A stretch of DNA of 62,000 bases from positions 3,050,251-3,112,250 of the forward strand of contig RPFO01000080.1 in assembly GCA_009746045.1 (NCBI GenBank). Reading direction: 5' to 3'. This stretch comes from Mesostigma viride (taxonomy: Eukaryota > Streptophyta > Mesostigmatophyceae > Mesostigmatales > Mesostigmataceae). The notes under the pieces were generated by a model that did no database searches, was not told the DNA's origin, and saw nothing but the letters and a program-made list of their open reading frames with translations. The translations under genes and the position numbers were made by a program. Positions 22,598-33,700 of the stretch are shown here, in pieces (positions within the stretch are counted from its first letter, which is position 1; every line of letters starts with the position of its first letter).

Positions 22598-24166
22598 GGA
22601 AGGAAGGAAGGAAGGACGGAAGGAAGGAAGGACGGAAGGAAGGAAGGAAGGAAGGAAGGAAGGAAGGAAGGGAGGGAGGGAGGGAGGGAGGGAGGGAGGG
22701 AGGGAGGGAGGGAGGAGGGAGGGAGGGAGGGAGGGAGGGAGGAGGGAGGGAGGGAGGGAGGGAGGGAGGGAGGGAGGGAGGGAGGGAGGGAGGAGGAGGG
22801 AGGGAGGGAGGGAGGGAGGGAGGAGGGAGGGAGGGAGGGAGGAGGGAGGGAGGAGGGAGGGAGGGAGGGAGGGAGGGAGGGAGGGAGGAGGGAGGGAGGG
22901 AGGGAGGGAGGGAGGGAGGGAGGGAGGAGGGAGGGAGGGAGGGAGGGAGGGAGGGAGGGAGGGAGGGAGGGAGGAGGAGGGAGGGAGGGAGGGAGGGAGG
23001 GAGGGAGGGAGGGAGGGAGGGAGGGAGGGAGGGAGGGAGGGAGGGAGGGAGGGAGGGAGGGAGGGAGGGAGGGAGGGAGGGAGGGAGGGAGGGAGGGAGG
23101 GAGGGGAGGAGGGAGGGAGGGAGGGAGGGGGAGGGAGGAGGAGGGAGGGAGGGAGGGAGGAGGAGGGAGGGAGGGAGGGAGGAGGGAGGGAGGGAGGGAG
23201 GAGGGGGAGGGAGGAGGGAGGGAGGGAGGGGGAGGAGGAGGGAGGGAGGAGGGAGGGAGGGAGGGAGGGAGGGAGGGAGGGAGGGAGGGAGGGAGGGAGG
23301 GAGGGAGGGAGGGAGGGAGGGAGGGAGGGAGGGAGGGAGGGAGGGAGGAGGGAGGGAGGAGGGAGGAGGGAGGAGGGAGGGAGGGAGGGAGGAGGGCGGG
23401 GGGGAGGGAGGGAGGGAGGGAGGGAGGGCGGGAGGGAGGGAGGGAGGGAGGGAGGGAGGGAGGGAGGGAGGGAGGGAGGGAGGTAGGTAGGTAGGTAGGT
23501 AGGTAGGTAGGTAGGTAGGAGGGAGGGAGGGAGGAGGGAGGAGGGAGGGAGGGAGGAGGGAGGGAGGGAGGGAGGGAGGGAGGGAGGGAGGGAGGGAGGA
23601 GGAGGGAGGGAGGGAGGGAGGGAGGGAGGAGGGAGGGAGGGAGGCGGTCTGTCTGTCTGTCTGTCTGTCTGTCGGTCGGTCGGTCGGTCGGTCGGTCGGT
23701 CGGTCGGTCGGTCGGTCGGTCGGTCGGTCGGTCGGTCGGTCGGTCGGTCGGTCGGTCGGTCGGTCGGTCGGTCGGTCGGTCGGTCGGTCGGTCAGTCGGT
23801 CGGTCGGTCGGTCGGTCGGTCGGTCGGTCGGTCGGTCGGTCGGTCGGTCGGTCGGTCGGTCGGTCGGTCGGTCGGTCGGTCGGTCGGTCGGTCGGTCGGT
23901 CGGTCGATCGGTCGGTCGGTCGGTCGGTCGGTTGGTCGAGCGAGCGAGCGGGCGGCGGGCGGCGGGCGGCGGGCGGGCGGGCGGGCGGGCGGGCGGCGGG
24001 GCGGGCGGGCGGCGGGGGCGGGCGGGCGGGCGGGCGGGCGGGCGGCGGGCGGGCGGGCGGGCGGGCGGGTGGGCGGGCGGCGCGGGGGCGGGCGGGCGGG
24101 CGGCGGGCGGCGGGTGGGCGGGCGGGCGGGCGGCGGGCGGGCGGGCAGGCGGGAAGGCAGCCAGGC
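22598..24166 (+). repeat. Compound purine-rich and GC-rich microsatellite, about 1.6 kb
   Basis: Blocks in order: GGAA with some GGAC (to about 22672), GGGA with frequent GGA slips (to about 23483), GGTA (to about 23518), GGGA again (to about 23644), GTCT (to about 23672), CGGT (to about 23937), then GGC/GGGC. About 1 kb is almost pure purine on the plus strand. Open frames on either strand are repeat translations. Confidence 0.97.
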
Positions 24167-26639
24167 AGGAGTGCGCAAACTGTTCCTAAGATAAATGTCC
24201 ACAATAACCAAAGAAGTGCATTTATAAGGTCTATAATGAGACGTGCAGCAAACGCCAGCAGAATTCAAGATGAGGTAAGACAGGGCAGGGCTCTGCTGTG
24301 GGGAGGGTGACAATACTACAGCATGTCTGGGGGATAAACCAGGGCAATTTCACTCCATTCCTATTCGCGCCCCCCCCCCCCCCCCCCCCCACCACCAAGC
24401 CCCTTCGCACCACCACCACCAACCCCAACACTTATGACTATATCATCACTGATATTATCATCATCATCACTACATTTATTCATCACTGAAACCACCCTTT
24501 CTAAAATTCACATAGCAGGCAATCTTGACAAAGTGCAAGATGATACAGCTCAGCTATGCCGTGAGATCTGATGCAGAGCCAGGCATAATTCATGACTTGC
24601 TTAACAAAAACTTCAGAAAGTCTATTTCCCCCGAAGCCAACTCCTCAAGATAGAGAATGTCACACTCATGGCCACGTTATGGCATGCAACTGACAGTATA
24701 CCAAAAAAGTAAAAGTAAACCTCCACACTTGCAATTTGACCGGTAGTTGGGGAAGCATTCCAATAATTTTCATAGAAAATAAACTTCTAATCTTACAGTT
24801 GGCTGAGCTTCCGTTGGAATGAATTGCCCGATCGTAAAGCTGGAATACTGATACTGCCGAGCAGGAATATAATACAGCCGGCAAAGTTGCAGAGGATATG
24901 CGCGGTTTGCATCTCACAGGAGAGAGGCGAGCTAGTCACAGTTCACGATACTTACGGGCCAAGGACCGGGGCTTTTATATATTCTAATCAGAACTTCTTG
25001 CTGATGCCTCAATGCTTGCACTACCGACTAAGAGGCTAACGGATTAAACCTAGTAGTTTCAAGATCGTGATCTGCGCATCCTTTTACTGCGCATGTCATT
25101 CTCATATACACATTATATTCTTGACTCGATTCGATATCGCATACGCTGTAGTCATATAAGCGTTACTCTCGTAACGCGCGCATACTTACAAGACTGCTTT
25201 CCGTAGAAAGTTACCGTTGCCTGCCGCCAGCCCCTGCAGGCGCATGAGCCATTGTACTGGCCACCTGCAGGCTTTTATTATGGCCATCAGGTGTTGAGAC
25301 AGTGCGCAGCAGCTGCGGTCCGGGCAGTGGGCATCAACGATCTATCTTGTGCCAAGAACGGAAACACATTCCCACACAATGTAGTTTTAATTAGCCGGCA
25401 GCTGGACGTGAATCGAATGCCTTCTCTAGTCAATTTTCTTTACCTACGTCAACCGCGATGTGCACACAAATCTGGACTTTTGAGCACGTTTGATGCGACC
25501 GTTCGGCCAATTGTCTCGAGGCGGACTTCTCCCATACACATATTGTTTTAGCCAGGAATGCCTTTTCTCAATTTCCTTACCTACACCAGGCCTACATGAT
25601 TGTGTTGTTTTAGCCAGGAATGCCTTCTCGTCAATTTTCTTACGTCCCGCGATGTGCGCACGTTTTGAGCACGTTTTGATCAGACGGTTTGGCCAACTGT
25701 CGCAAGGGCGCAAGGCGGACATGTGGCGCAGAAAGTTACACTTGTTGACAATGTAAGCCGACTGAACGGGAAAGTGAACATGTGGTACGACCTGGGTGCT
25801 GTTGCACTATGAAATACTGCACCAGCCGGGCGTCGGATTCAACTGATCACAGTCAGTCAGTCAGTCAGTAGTCGACCTAACAAAGCTACCTTTACATATT
25901 ATGAGTCTCAGCAAAATCGTCATAATACGGTGACTGTACGGTCAACTTCAGTAGGTCTTGGTATAGAAAGTTCAACTTGGTTCATAGCCCTACTGTACAA
26001 AGAAAATTTTCATATCCCTATTTCCTTCATCGCAAATTTCCCGAATTTCCGACGCAGGAGAGGAATGCGCTCGCTCGCTATAAAATTGCTTCATGGTAGA
26101 GATGCGTGCATCGTAGAAAAGGAAAATCGACTGATGTCGCAGCTTGCGATGGGGGGGATGGCTCTAGGGGGACAAGGAAAAAAATCTACACGGCAGATTT
26201 GCTGCGATTGCTGCTGTGGCATTGCGGCATTTCCTCGTTAATACAAGCGGGCGCCGGCCCTAGCTAGCAACAGCATGCAATTGGATTGAGGGCAGGCGAA
26301 TGGGCTTACGAAGGACACGACAGCCGACGCCCGGCAGGAGATTCACCTAGTATGCTGAAATTCTGTGGTCTTAAGTTCTACACGGAAAATGCGTTTATTC
26401 TACGATCGAAATCGACATTGTCACGTGTCTCATTGCTCCTGCTCGGCAAGGCTCTGGCGGTTGAAACGCCCCCGGCTTACCCGGTTGCTCAACTGCTAGA
26501 GGGAGGCCGCCGGTGGTTTCATATTAGTTTCTTTCGTCAAGCTCCTAGGCGTCATTTGTGGCACGGCACGTCTGGAACGAGTGCTGTTGCTGCTATCAGC
26601 TTTCTATTGTCAGCTTGAGGCTCCACAGCAGGTAAAGCA
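24167..26639. other. Gene-free stretch upstream of the SMCHD1-like gene
   Basis: A C-run lies at 24370-24390. Direct repeats of about 110 bases lie at 25417-25505 and 25616-25722, with a partial copy between, sharing AGGAATGCCTT, CGCGATGTGC and TTTTGAGCACGTT. A TATAAAAT at 26079 is about 560 bases before the ATG at 26640; it could belong to a promoter with a long leader, but this is weak. Several short open frames are not recognised. Confidence 0.45.
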
Positions 26640-27777
26640 ATGGCGGAGGACACTACGGATGTTCTAGCGTTCCTCGTGAATGCCCTGCAGCCTCACGTGG
26701 GTGATCTGAACGCCCAGCTGAACGCACGCACGCTCTCTCCACACGCAATCCTCGAGTGTCTTTCCAAGGAGCAGCTGTCAGAGCTGTGCCGGCGGCAGGG
26801 CATCTCCTGCCCGTCACGGAACAAGCCCGACATTATCAACGCTTTTCTCAGGGGCCCCGATGAGTCGGACTTGGTGTGGGAAGCCTATGGAGAACTGTCA
26901 TCGGAGCCTCAACCGCAGTTTTCCGGCGAGAGGCGGTCGGCAGATGCATCCCACGGGAGCGCCGGAGAGCTTGTTGCGCGTTTCCAGCAGGTAGGCCTCG
27001 GTGTGTCTACCGGCATTGCACAGGATCGCCCACTTGTGGCGTCGACCAGCATTGCACAGGATCGCCCTCTTCTGGCTGCCCGCGGTGCCGTGCAAGGTCC
27101 GCGGGCTAGTGCTGTTGGGTCTTTCCCAGGCGCCGGCGAGCTAGAAGGTGCAGGACGTGACAACCAGGGCATGCCGGTGGCGGATGCTGGCCAAAAGGGG
27201 GATGAGGGTGGCAGAGACCGGCAGGTTGAGCTGGCAAAGCTGGCAGAGTGGGAGGCCAAGCTGCAACAGGAACGGCAGTTCCTGCTGGCGCGAGTGGCGC
27301 CGCCCACGGCTCCCGATGATAGGCGGTACTACGGGCAGCGCCTGGCTGCCGCCGTGTGCGGGGCATTTGGCGATGTTCTGACGGTGCCAGCTGTCACTGC
27401 GTGCTGCCGGAGGAAGGGGGCGGACGCCGGCACTACGAATCTGTTTGATGCACTGTGCAGCCTGGCCCACCAGTGGTCCCAAGACCCTGTCCGGTCGGTC
27501 GGTTTCCCGCGCTGGGGTGGCCGCGAGGCGTCCGTGCCGTCGGCCAGCAGTCAACTGCCTCTGGATGACAAAATTCTTTCCGATGTCGTTGATGCGCCCC
27601 TGCGTGAAGCGGGCGTGGACATGGCCTCCCTCAAGCAGCGGTGCGCGCGCCGCGGCCTGTCCACCGATGCGGTCTACGGGGACATGCGGCTGAAGCTGAT
27701 CCAGCGCCTGTTGGATGACGAGGACGACAAGCAGCGCAGGATTGCGCTGGAGCCACTGGCCCGCACGCGGGCAGCGG
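26640..27777 (+). other. First exon of the SMCHD1-like gene: N-terminal region with two SAP-like motifs
   Basis: This exon codes for 379 complete codons plus one base. Residues about 41-72 (LSKEQLSELCRRQGIS and following) and about 327-360 (ASLKQRCARRGLSTDA and following) both fit the helix-turn-helix pattern of SAP motifs, which usually bind DNA. A charged helical stretch lies near 196-220. The donor after the GCAGCG codons leaves one G, which with CC at 30541 makes an alanine codon, so it joins in frame to the ATPase exon. Read-through instead gives a repetitive FVVFVV tail and a stop at 27852-27854, which looks like intron. A separate two-SAP gene ending at 27854 cannot be excluded, because the two parts are 2.8 kb apart. 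Human SMCHD1 has no such N-terminal extension, so the fusion would be unusual. Confidence 0.6.
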
Positions 27778-30700
27778 GTAGGCATGGGGCCTGGTGGATG
27801 TTTGTGGTGTTTGTGGTGTTTGTGGTGTTTGTGGTGTTGTGGGTGGGGTTATGACGACATGCTGATGATAGTGTATCAGTAGAGATGGATGTCGTCGTGT
27901 CCCTTGAGTGTGGGTGAACACTAGAGCGCCATGTTGGTATGGATCACTGTAATACTGCTTACATCCACCAAAGGTCGGCATGCTTTTTGTGACATAGTAC
28001 AGCCAGTCCAGGTGGCCTGTGGCATGGAAATGGAAAGCAGCTAGGGCTTCGCGAGGGCAACCCCTTCTTTGGGGACACCTTCCAGTGACCATGATAGTGA
28101 CCGTGGCCATTAAGACAAGGCTTTGCAAGGCAACCCCTTATTTAACGATAATGCTGGAGTTAGTAGGTGGATAGAGCTTCTGTCCCACAGCACATATTGA
28201 CAGACCTCTGGAGCGCTTTAAAACCTTGCCAGTTTCCAGGAGCCAGATGCAGAAAGTATGTGATGTTGAAGGGTTGTAGTCGCCTTATCTCCCTGCTGTT
28301 CCCCCCCTTAAGTATGGCACCCTTTCTGTCACTGGATGGCTACCACTCGGATGCAGTGAGAAGCCTCCTTAAGATGTTGTGATGTGCTGATGGAACCTGC
28401 TTAAGATGTTGTGGTGAAACCTGCGCAAGGAAGGGCACTTGCGTTGTGATCCTGATCTACTACAGCTTGGGTCCTGTGATAACGCCGCTCCTCTTGTAAT
28501 CAAGATTTACTGCCGCCGCCCGCAAATAGAGTCATGGATTTGGCTCCCACGGCAGTCGTCCCCATGCGTGGTTGCCCTGGCCTGAGCCAGGCCTGTGACC
28601 ACACAAGTGTGTGTGGCATGAGCCTACTTCGCCTTGAAGGGTCGATAGTGCGGCATGTCTAATGGCAAATCCCAGGCATTTCCCCCTGTTTCCTTGTCTC
28701 CACCATTTTCATCGCAGCCACGGTAGCCCAAGAGCCTATTAGAGTCACGCAAATCAAGCACCCCGTCAAGGCTTTGCCCGACTACGCTTGTAAGTGGCTT
28801 TCTGATCGCTGCATGAGTGGCTATGACCCTCCCACGCCCAGGCCATTCTGTACTGTCTGCCATCCCACCCTCACTTTCAAACAGGGGTAGCCAGTAGTGT
28901 AGCAGTGGGTGGCCATCCCACCCTCACTTTCAAATAGGGGTAACCAGTCGTGTAGCAGTGGGTGGCCATCCCACCCTCACTTTCAAACAGGGGTAGCCAG
29001 TCGTGTAGCAGTGGGTGGCCATCCCACCCTCACTTTCAAACAGGGGTAGCCAGTCGTGTAGCAGTGGGTGGGTCATGGCAGCAGCAGCAGGCTGCCTGGT
29101 GGCTTCAGGTTTCAATTAACTGTTGCATGGCTGAATGGACCTGCCTGCCCTCTGCCTGCCCTGCTGAACCGTGGAAGGGAAATCTTCCGAAAGGGAACCT
29201 GCGCGGTTGCTGCTTTGCAGTGCATGCTACTGGAAGGAACGCAGTTAAAAATAAAGTGCCAAAAAGAACTGCCAACTGGCATGATGATGGTACCTTCCTT
29301 AAGGAACATTAGTTTTGGAGGTGCTTTGGGGCTGCTCTCATCCAGGCGAGAATGGCATTGTGGGTAGCGGGAGCCCTCAAGGAAGTGGATACCTGAGCTT
29401 GCGTGCCTCATGGCCCCGCATCCTGCACTCCCGTCATCAGGGCGCTACCTAATGAAAGTCTGGATCCTTAGCCTGCCAGAAACAGTTGTTTTGCTCAGGT
29501 TGTCTAGCAAAGCTTCAGCAGATATCTGCTTCTCTGTCCCCGCTGCGTTGTTGACGCTTCCAAGCTTCTGATGTTGGAGCATCAGATTGTTAGTGAGTCG
29601 TCGCACCCTCCGCTGCGCCTTTTGGTTCTGGATGCAGCGGCTGCAAGTGTGTTATGTCTGCTTTCACTTTGTCTGCGCGGTTTCTATGCGGTTCATACGG
29701 TGAAGCCCATAACCAGGAACGTGCCCCTAGCGCAGCCTGATGATTTCGACAAGTAGATGCATGTTGTCGGGCTTTTCCTGACGCATCGGTGTGGAGAGAG
29801 TACAGGCAAGTACAGTAGGAGAGAGTACAGGCAATTATCCACAAAGGGGTTGTGGATAATTGTGCTAGTGGATGCCAACTACCCACCATGTGGGAGCCTG
29901 GAGGCAAACTTCATCAGCCAGGGACAGCCTGTAAGGGTAATTCTGTCCCAGCAGCCTCCATCAACAGCGGGCCGTTTGCATTGTCTGCTGCCATGTATAT
30001 CATACTGTGGGTGGCTTGGGTTGATTCAGTCTCGTGCATCATGAAAACTAGTCGCGTAGGAGAGTTTCAGCGGGCTGTACAGAACATGAGCTTGAGCGTC
30101 TGCACGCAGCGAGGGATGGTCCCCACGGGGACCAGCACGCAGCGAGGGATGGCCCCCACGGGGACCAGCACGCAGCGAGGGAGTGTTCGCACGGGGACCA
30201 GCGGGGCGTTGCGGCCATGAGAAAGCTTAGCTTTGTAGCAGACAAAAGCCACGACACAAATGCGCTGGGCAGGAGCTTGCAGAATGATGACCCCAGAGAG
30301 TCGCACTTGCTTGTGTCCGTTTATACAACGTGGTCGTGTCTGTCGCTTCTCTCGGGCTTATAGGATAGGCATGGACATTCCCCCCCCCCCCCCCCACGTG
30401 CTCGAATTGAACTACTGTTGTTTAAGGCTGCCCCTACCCCACCCCTTGTCGCATGCAGCGTGATTCGGCTGAATTTCATCACAATTTAACTTTTGCTAAT
30501 ATCCCACCTCTGTAATATTTCCTTCCTTTCCGCTGCCCAGCCCTCCACGGCCCGCCCCCGGAGCATGTTGTGGTGGCGGAGCTCGTCGGCGATGCATTCC
30601 AGGCGCTGTCGAGCATGAAAAACGATAGCCAGACAAAGAGGATCGACCTGTCCGTGTTCTGCCCGGAAGAGGTTCGGCTTGTTCGAGTACTTTTGGCCAC

Positions 30701-33700
30701 TGCCGTGCTGTCTGTAATGTTGCTGATATGGCCCTTGTTGTTTTTCCCACTCGGTCAAGCGCCCACTCGTATGCCTGCCCGACCAGGGAGACACTCAGAC
30801 GGGGAGACGCACGCTGATCTCTCCCATGCCGTAGGACGCAATCTTTTCCACGCGGATGCCAAAGTAACGGTCTAATTTGGTGAATAAAGCCACATGGCCG
30901 CCCGTAAGGCCATGTCCTTATACATACGTCTGCCCCCTGTCAACCCGCTGCTTGCATACAACTGAGCTACTCGTGACCATGGCTGCCTTTGTTTCTGTAC
31001 TAGATCGCCGCACACACACACACACATATATATATATTTGTTTTTAAATATATATTTGTTTGTTGTATGCCGATCTTACCTCCACAATTTACCATTCTCA
31101 ATAAGTATATACTACTAATTGTAATATATTGCTGAACAGGATGGAGCCCTCAGGTTGCGCAGCATACTGAGCATAGGCATAGGCGGTGGCACACCAAGGC
31201 GATACAGCGACCCTCCTTTACTGCTTCATCATCCATGTGTCCTTCACTAGCTGGTAAGTTATCAACGGCTCCTTGGCACGCGTCATGTGTGCTGCGTGCC
31301 TTGCGAGCAGCTGGAGGTGGACAGCGACTACCAGCAGGGCCACATTGTCATCTTCAACAACGGCGTGGGGATGGACATCAACCGTGCAACCAAGTGGGCC
31401 ACCGGCGACAGCCGTCCCAAGTCTGCTGGCATCCCTGACGAGGATGTGGGTGAGTAGAGGGTGGCTCCCCTTATAGAGTGGACACATCAGTAGCCATCGA
31501 TGGGAACATCGTCATCAAGCCTACCTCTGGTGCGTTTTCTATTTGAACATCGTCATCAAGCCTACCTCTGATGCGTTTTCTATTGTTTGAAAGGATGCCA
31601 GCTGCCGCAGTGCAGCCGCCGCTGTAGCACCTAGGGGATTGTTTAATGGCATGCCTTTTGCGGTGCGTTGATGTGCCTCTCTTGGGGTATCGTGCGCGCC
31701 TCGTGGACCGTAGCAGCCGGCCATTCATGGCTCCTCTTCCCCTGGTGTGGCAGGTTACGTCCTGAGGCATGACTTGTAGTGCATGTTCTCTGGCAAGGGA
31801 AACTCAGAAGGGACCAGTGGTGCTGTTGTGGCCACAATAACTGCCAGCATGGGCAATAACTTGCAATGATTCAATGCTTGTACAAACCTTTCCAGATGCA
31901 CAGCTCGTACGCCCCTTTTACAATGTTGCAAATAAGAGACAGAGATGTTTTACTGCCGTGGTGGCCATATACGGATGGCGAAAAAATAGATAGGCGGATG
32001 GTTTTTGGAGCTTTCTTAGCGAATGCTTTGGGAATTTATTGCGAACGCCATGTGGCAGCAGGGCGGCTATTGCTTGCCAAATGTGGTCCTTTAGGTGTCG
32101 CCTAAGGGGGCCTTCAATAGCGATTGTGACACAGAAATCACATGTCAATTGATGATTGTGAGGCTGTTCGCCATCTAGTTTTTCGCAGGCATCTATACGT
32201 GGCCACCATGGTTTTAGTAAGACATAGCAAAACTTGCTGATGAAGCACTTCGTAGTGAGATGGATTAAGGCAAGAATCTGGGAAAAGGAAAGAGTATGTC
32301 AGGGTGGTCGATGGGGAGATCTTATGCAGGCCATTGTGCACCTGGGTTTCTATGCCGCTGTCCAGACTGGTCAGCACGGCAGGTGCCTGTTGGTGCTGTT
32401 TGGAATCGGCGCTTGCCATAAGAGCCAAGAATCAGCCAACACTGGCAGGTCCTTCTTAGGAGTGTACCCTCAACGGCAGCAGATCCCTCAATACATATAC
32501 ACCCAATACATATACATCCGATGCATATGTATATACCCTATACATGTATACCCACTACCTACAGTATATACCCAGCTGGTTTCGAACTATGGGCACTGTT
32601 GATGGGGTTTCTTGTGACTGTTTGTAAAGGGTCGTGAATGTATGTAAAGGTTTCAGCCTTTTTCCTTGTGCACAGTCGATTTCGCCACTTGGTAATCCCG
32701 TTCATGTGTGATTCTTGTGCACCATCAACGTATCCTAATTTTTTGTCCTTGCGCGCTCTCCGTTTCCCCTGTGTATAATCCTTGCGCCCGCATCCTGGCC
32801 ACGTCACCAACAGGTGCAGATCAGGATGCGTGGAAAGCGCCCAACCCGCACAGCCGTGGGACGCGAGAACACACGGCGTTCGAGGAGAGGCGACAGCTCA
32901 TGGAGCACTACTTTTGTGATGGGATCCCGGCAACGGGGGGAATCGGCTCAAGGGATGCAGGGCTGTACCTCGGCACACACCTGCTGATGATCACCAAGAC
33001 GAGGGACCAAAGTGTCTGCGAGTGCCAGCTTAAGGTGCGTGGCTCCTACCGACTCGGCTGGCACAATTGGTTCCTGCAGACTTCCTTTCAGGCAGCCCCA
33101 GTGCGTGACGTCAGCCAGCTGTGCCGACCATGCCCCCCCCCCCCGAGGCCTGTGAAGTATGGCCTTCATATGCCTCGGGGATGCCCAATGGTCCAAAGGG
33201 TCTACTACTGTGGTACAGTAGCAGACTAAGCCATGGCTACATGCTATCTCTCTACCAAGGCATGATGGCTGTGATGACACTACACTGAAGATGCCCGCAC
33301 CCGCCTGTCCTCTGATATGCCGGCCAGCCTGCTTGCGGCAAGGCAACGGTATACACACGTATTGTCGGTATTTAGTGCTCGTTTTTTGAAGTAGATAGAA
33401 AAGGGAAAGGCATGTTGGGATTGGAGTCGATCATAGAAATGTAATTTCTTTTTGCATGGTCAAGTTGAGGGCAAGATTCTTGGCAGGTTTTAAATGTGGG
33501 TTATCTGTGCAACTGTCTCGATGCGTCCACGCTTCGAGCTTGCAGGAAGATCCCGACTCAAAATCCCCCACAGCGGAGCGCTGGTGTATGACCGAGGTGT
33601 GTGAGCGACCATGGGGAAAGTACGATGGCAGTGTGCTCGAGTCTCGCCACCTCAGCGCGTGTGCGCCCCTGGTGCAGTATGTCAAGGACATGGAGGCCAA

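Noticed and set aside
22582-24204. A 540-codon minus-strand frame rich in Pro and Ser
   Set aside because: It is the complement of the GGGA/CGGT/GGC array, with no unique sequence.
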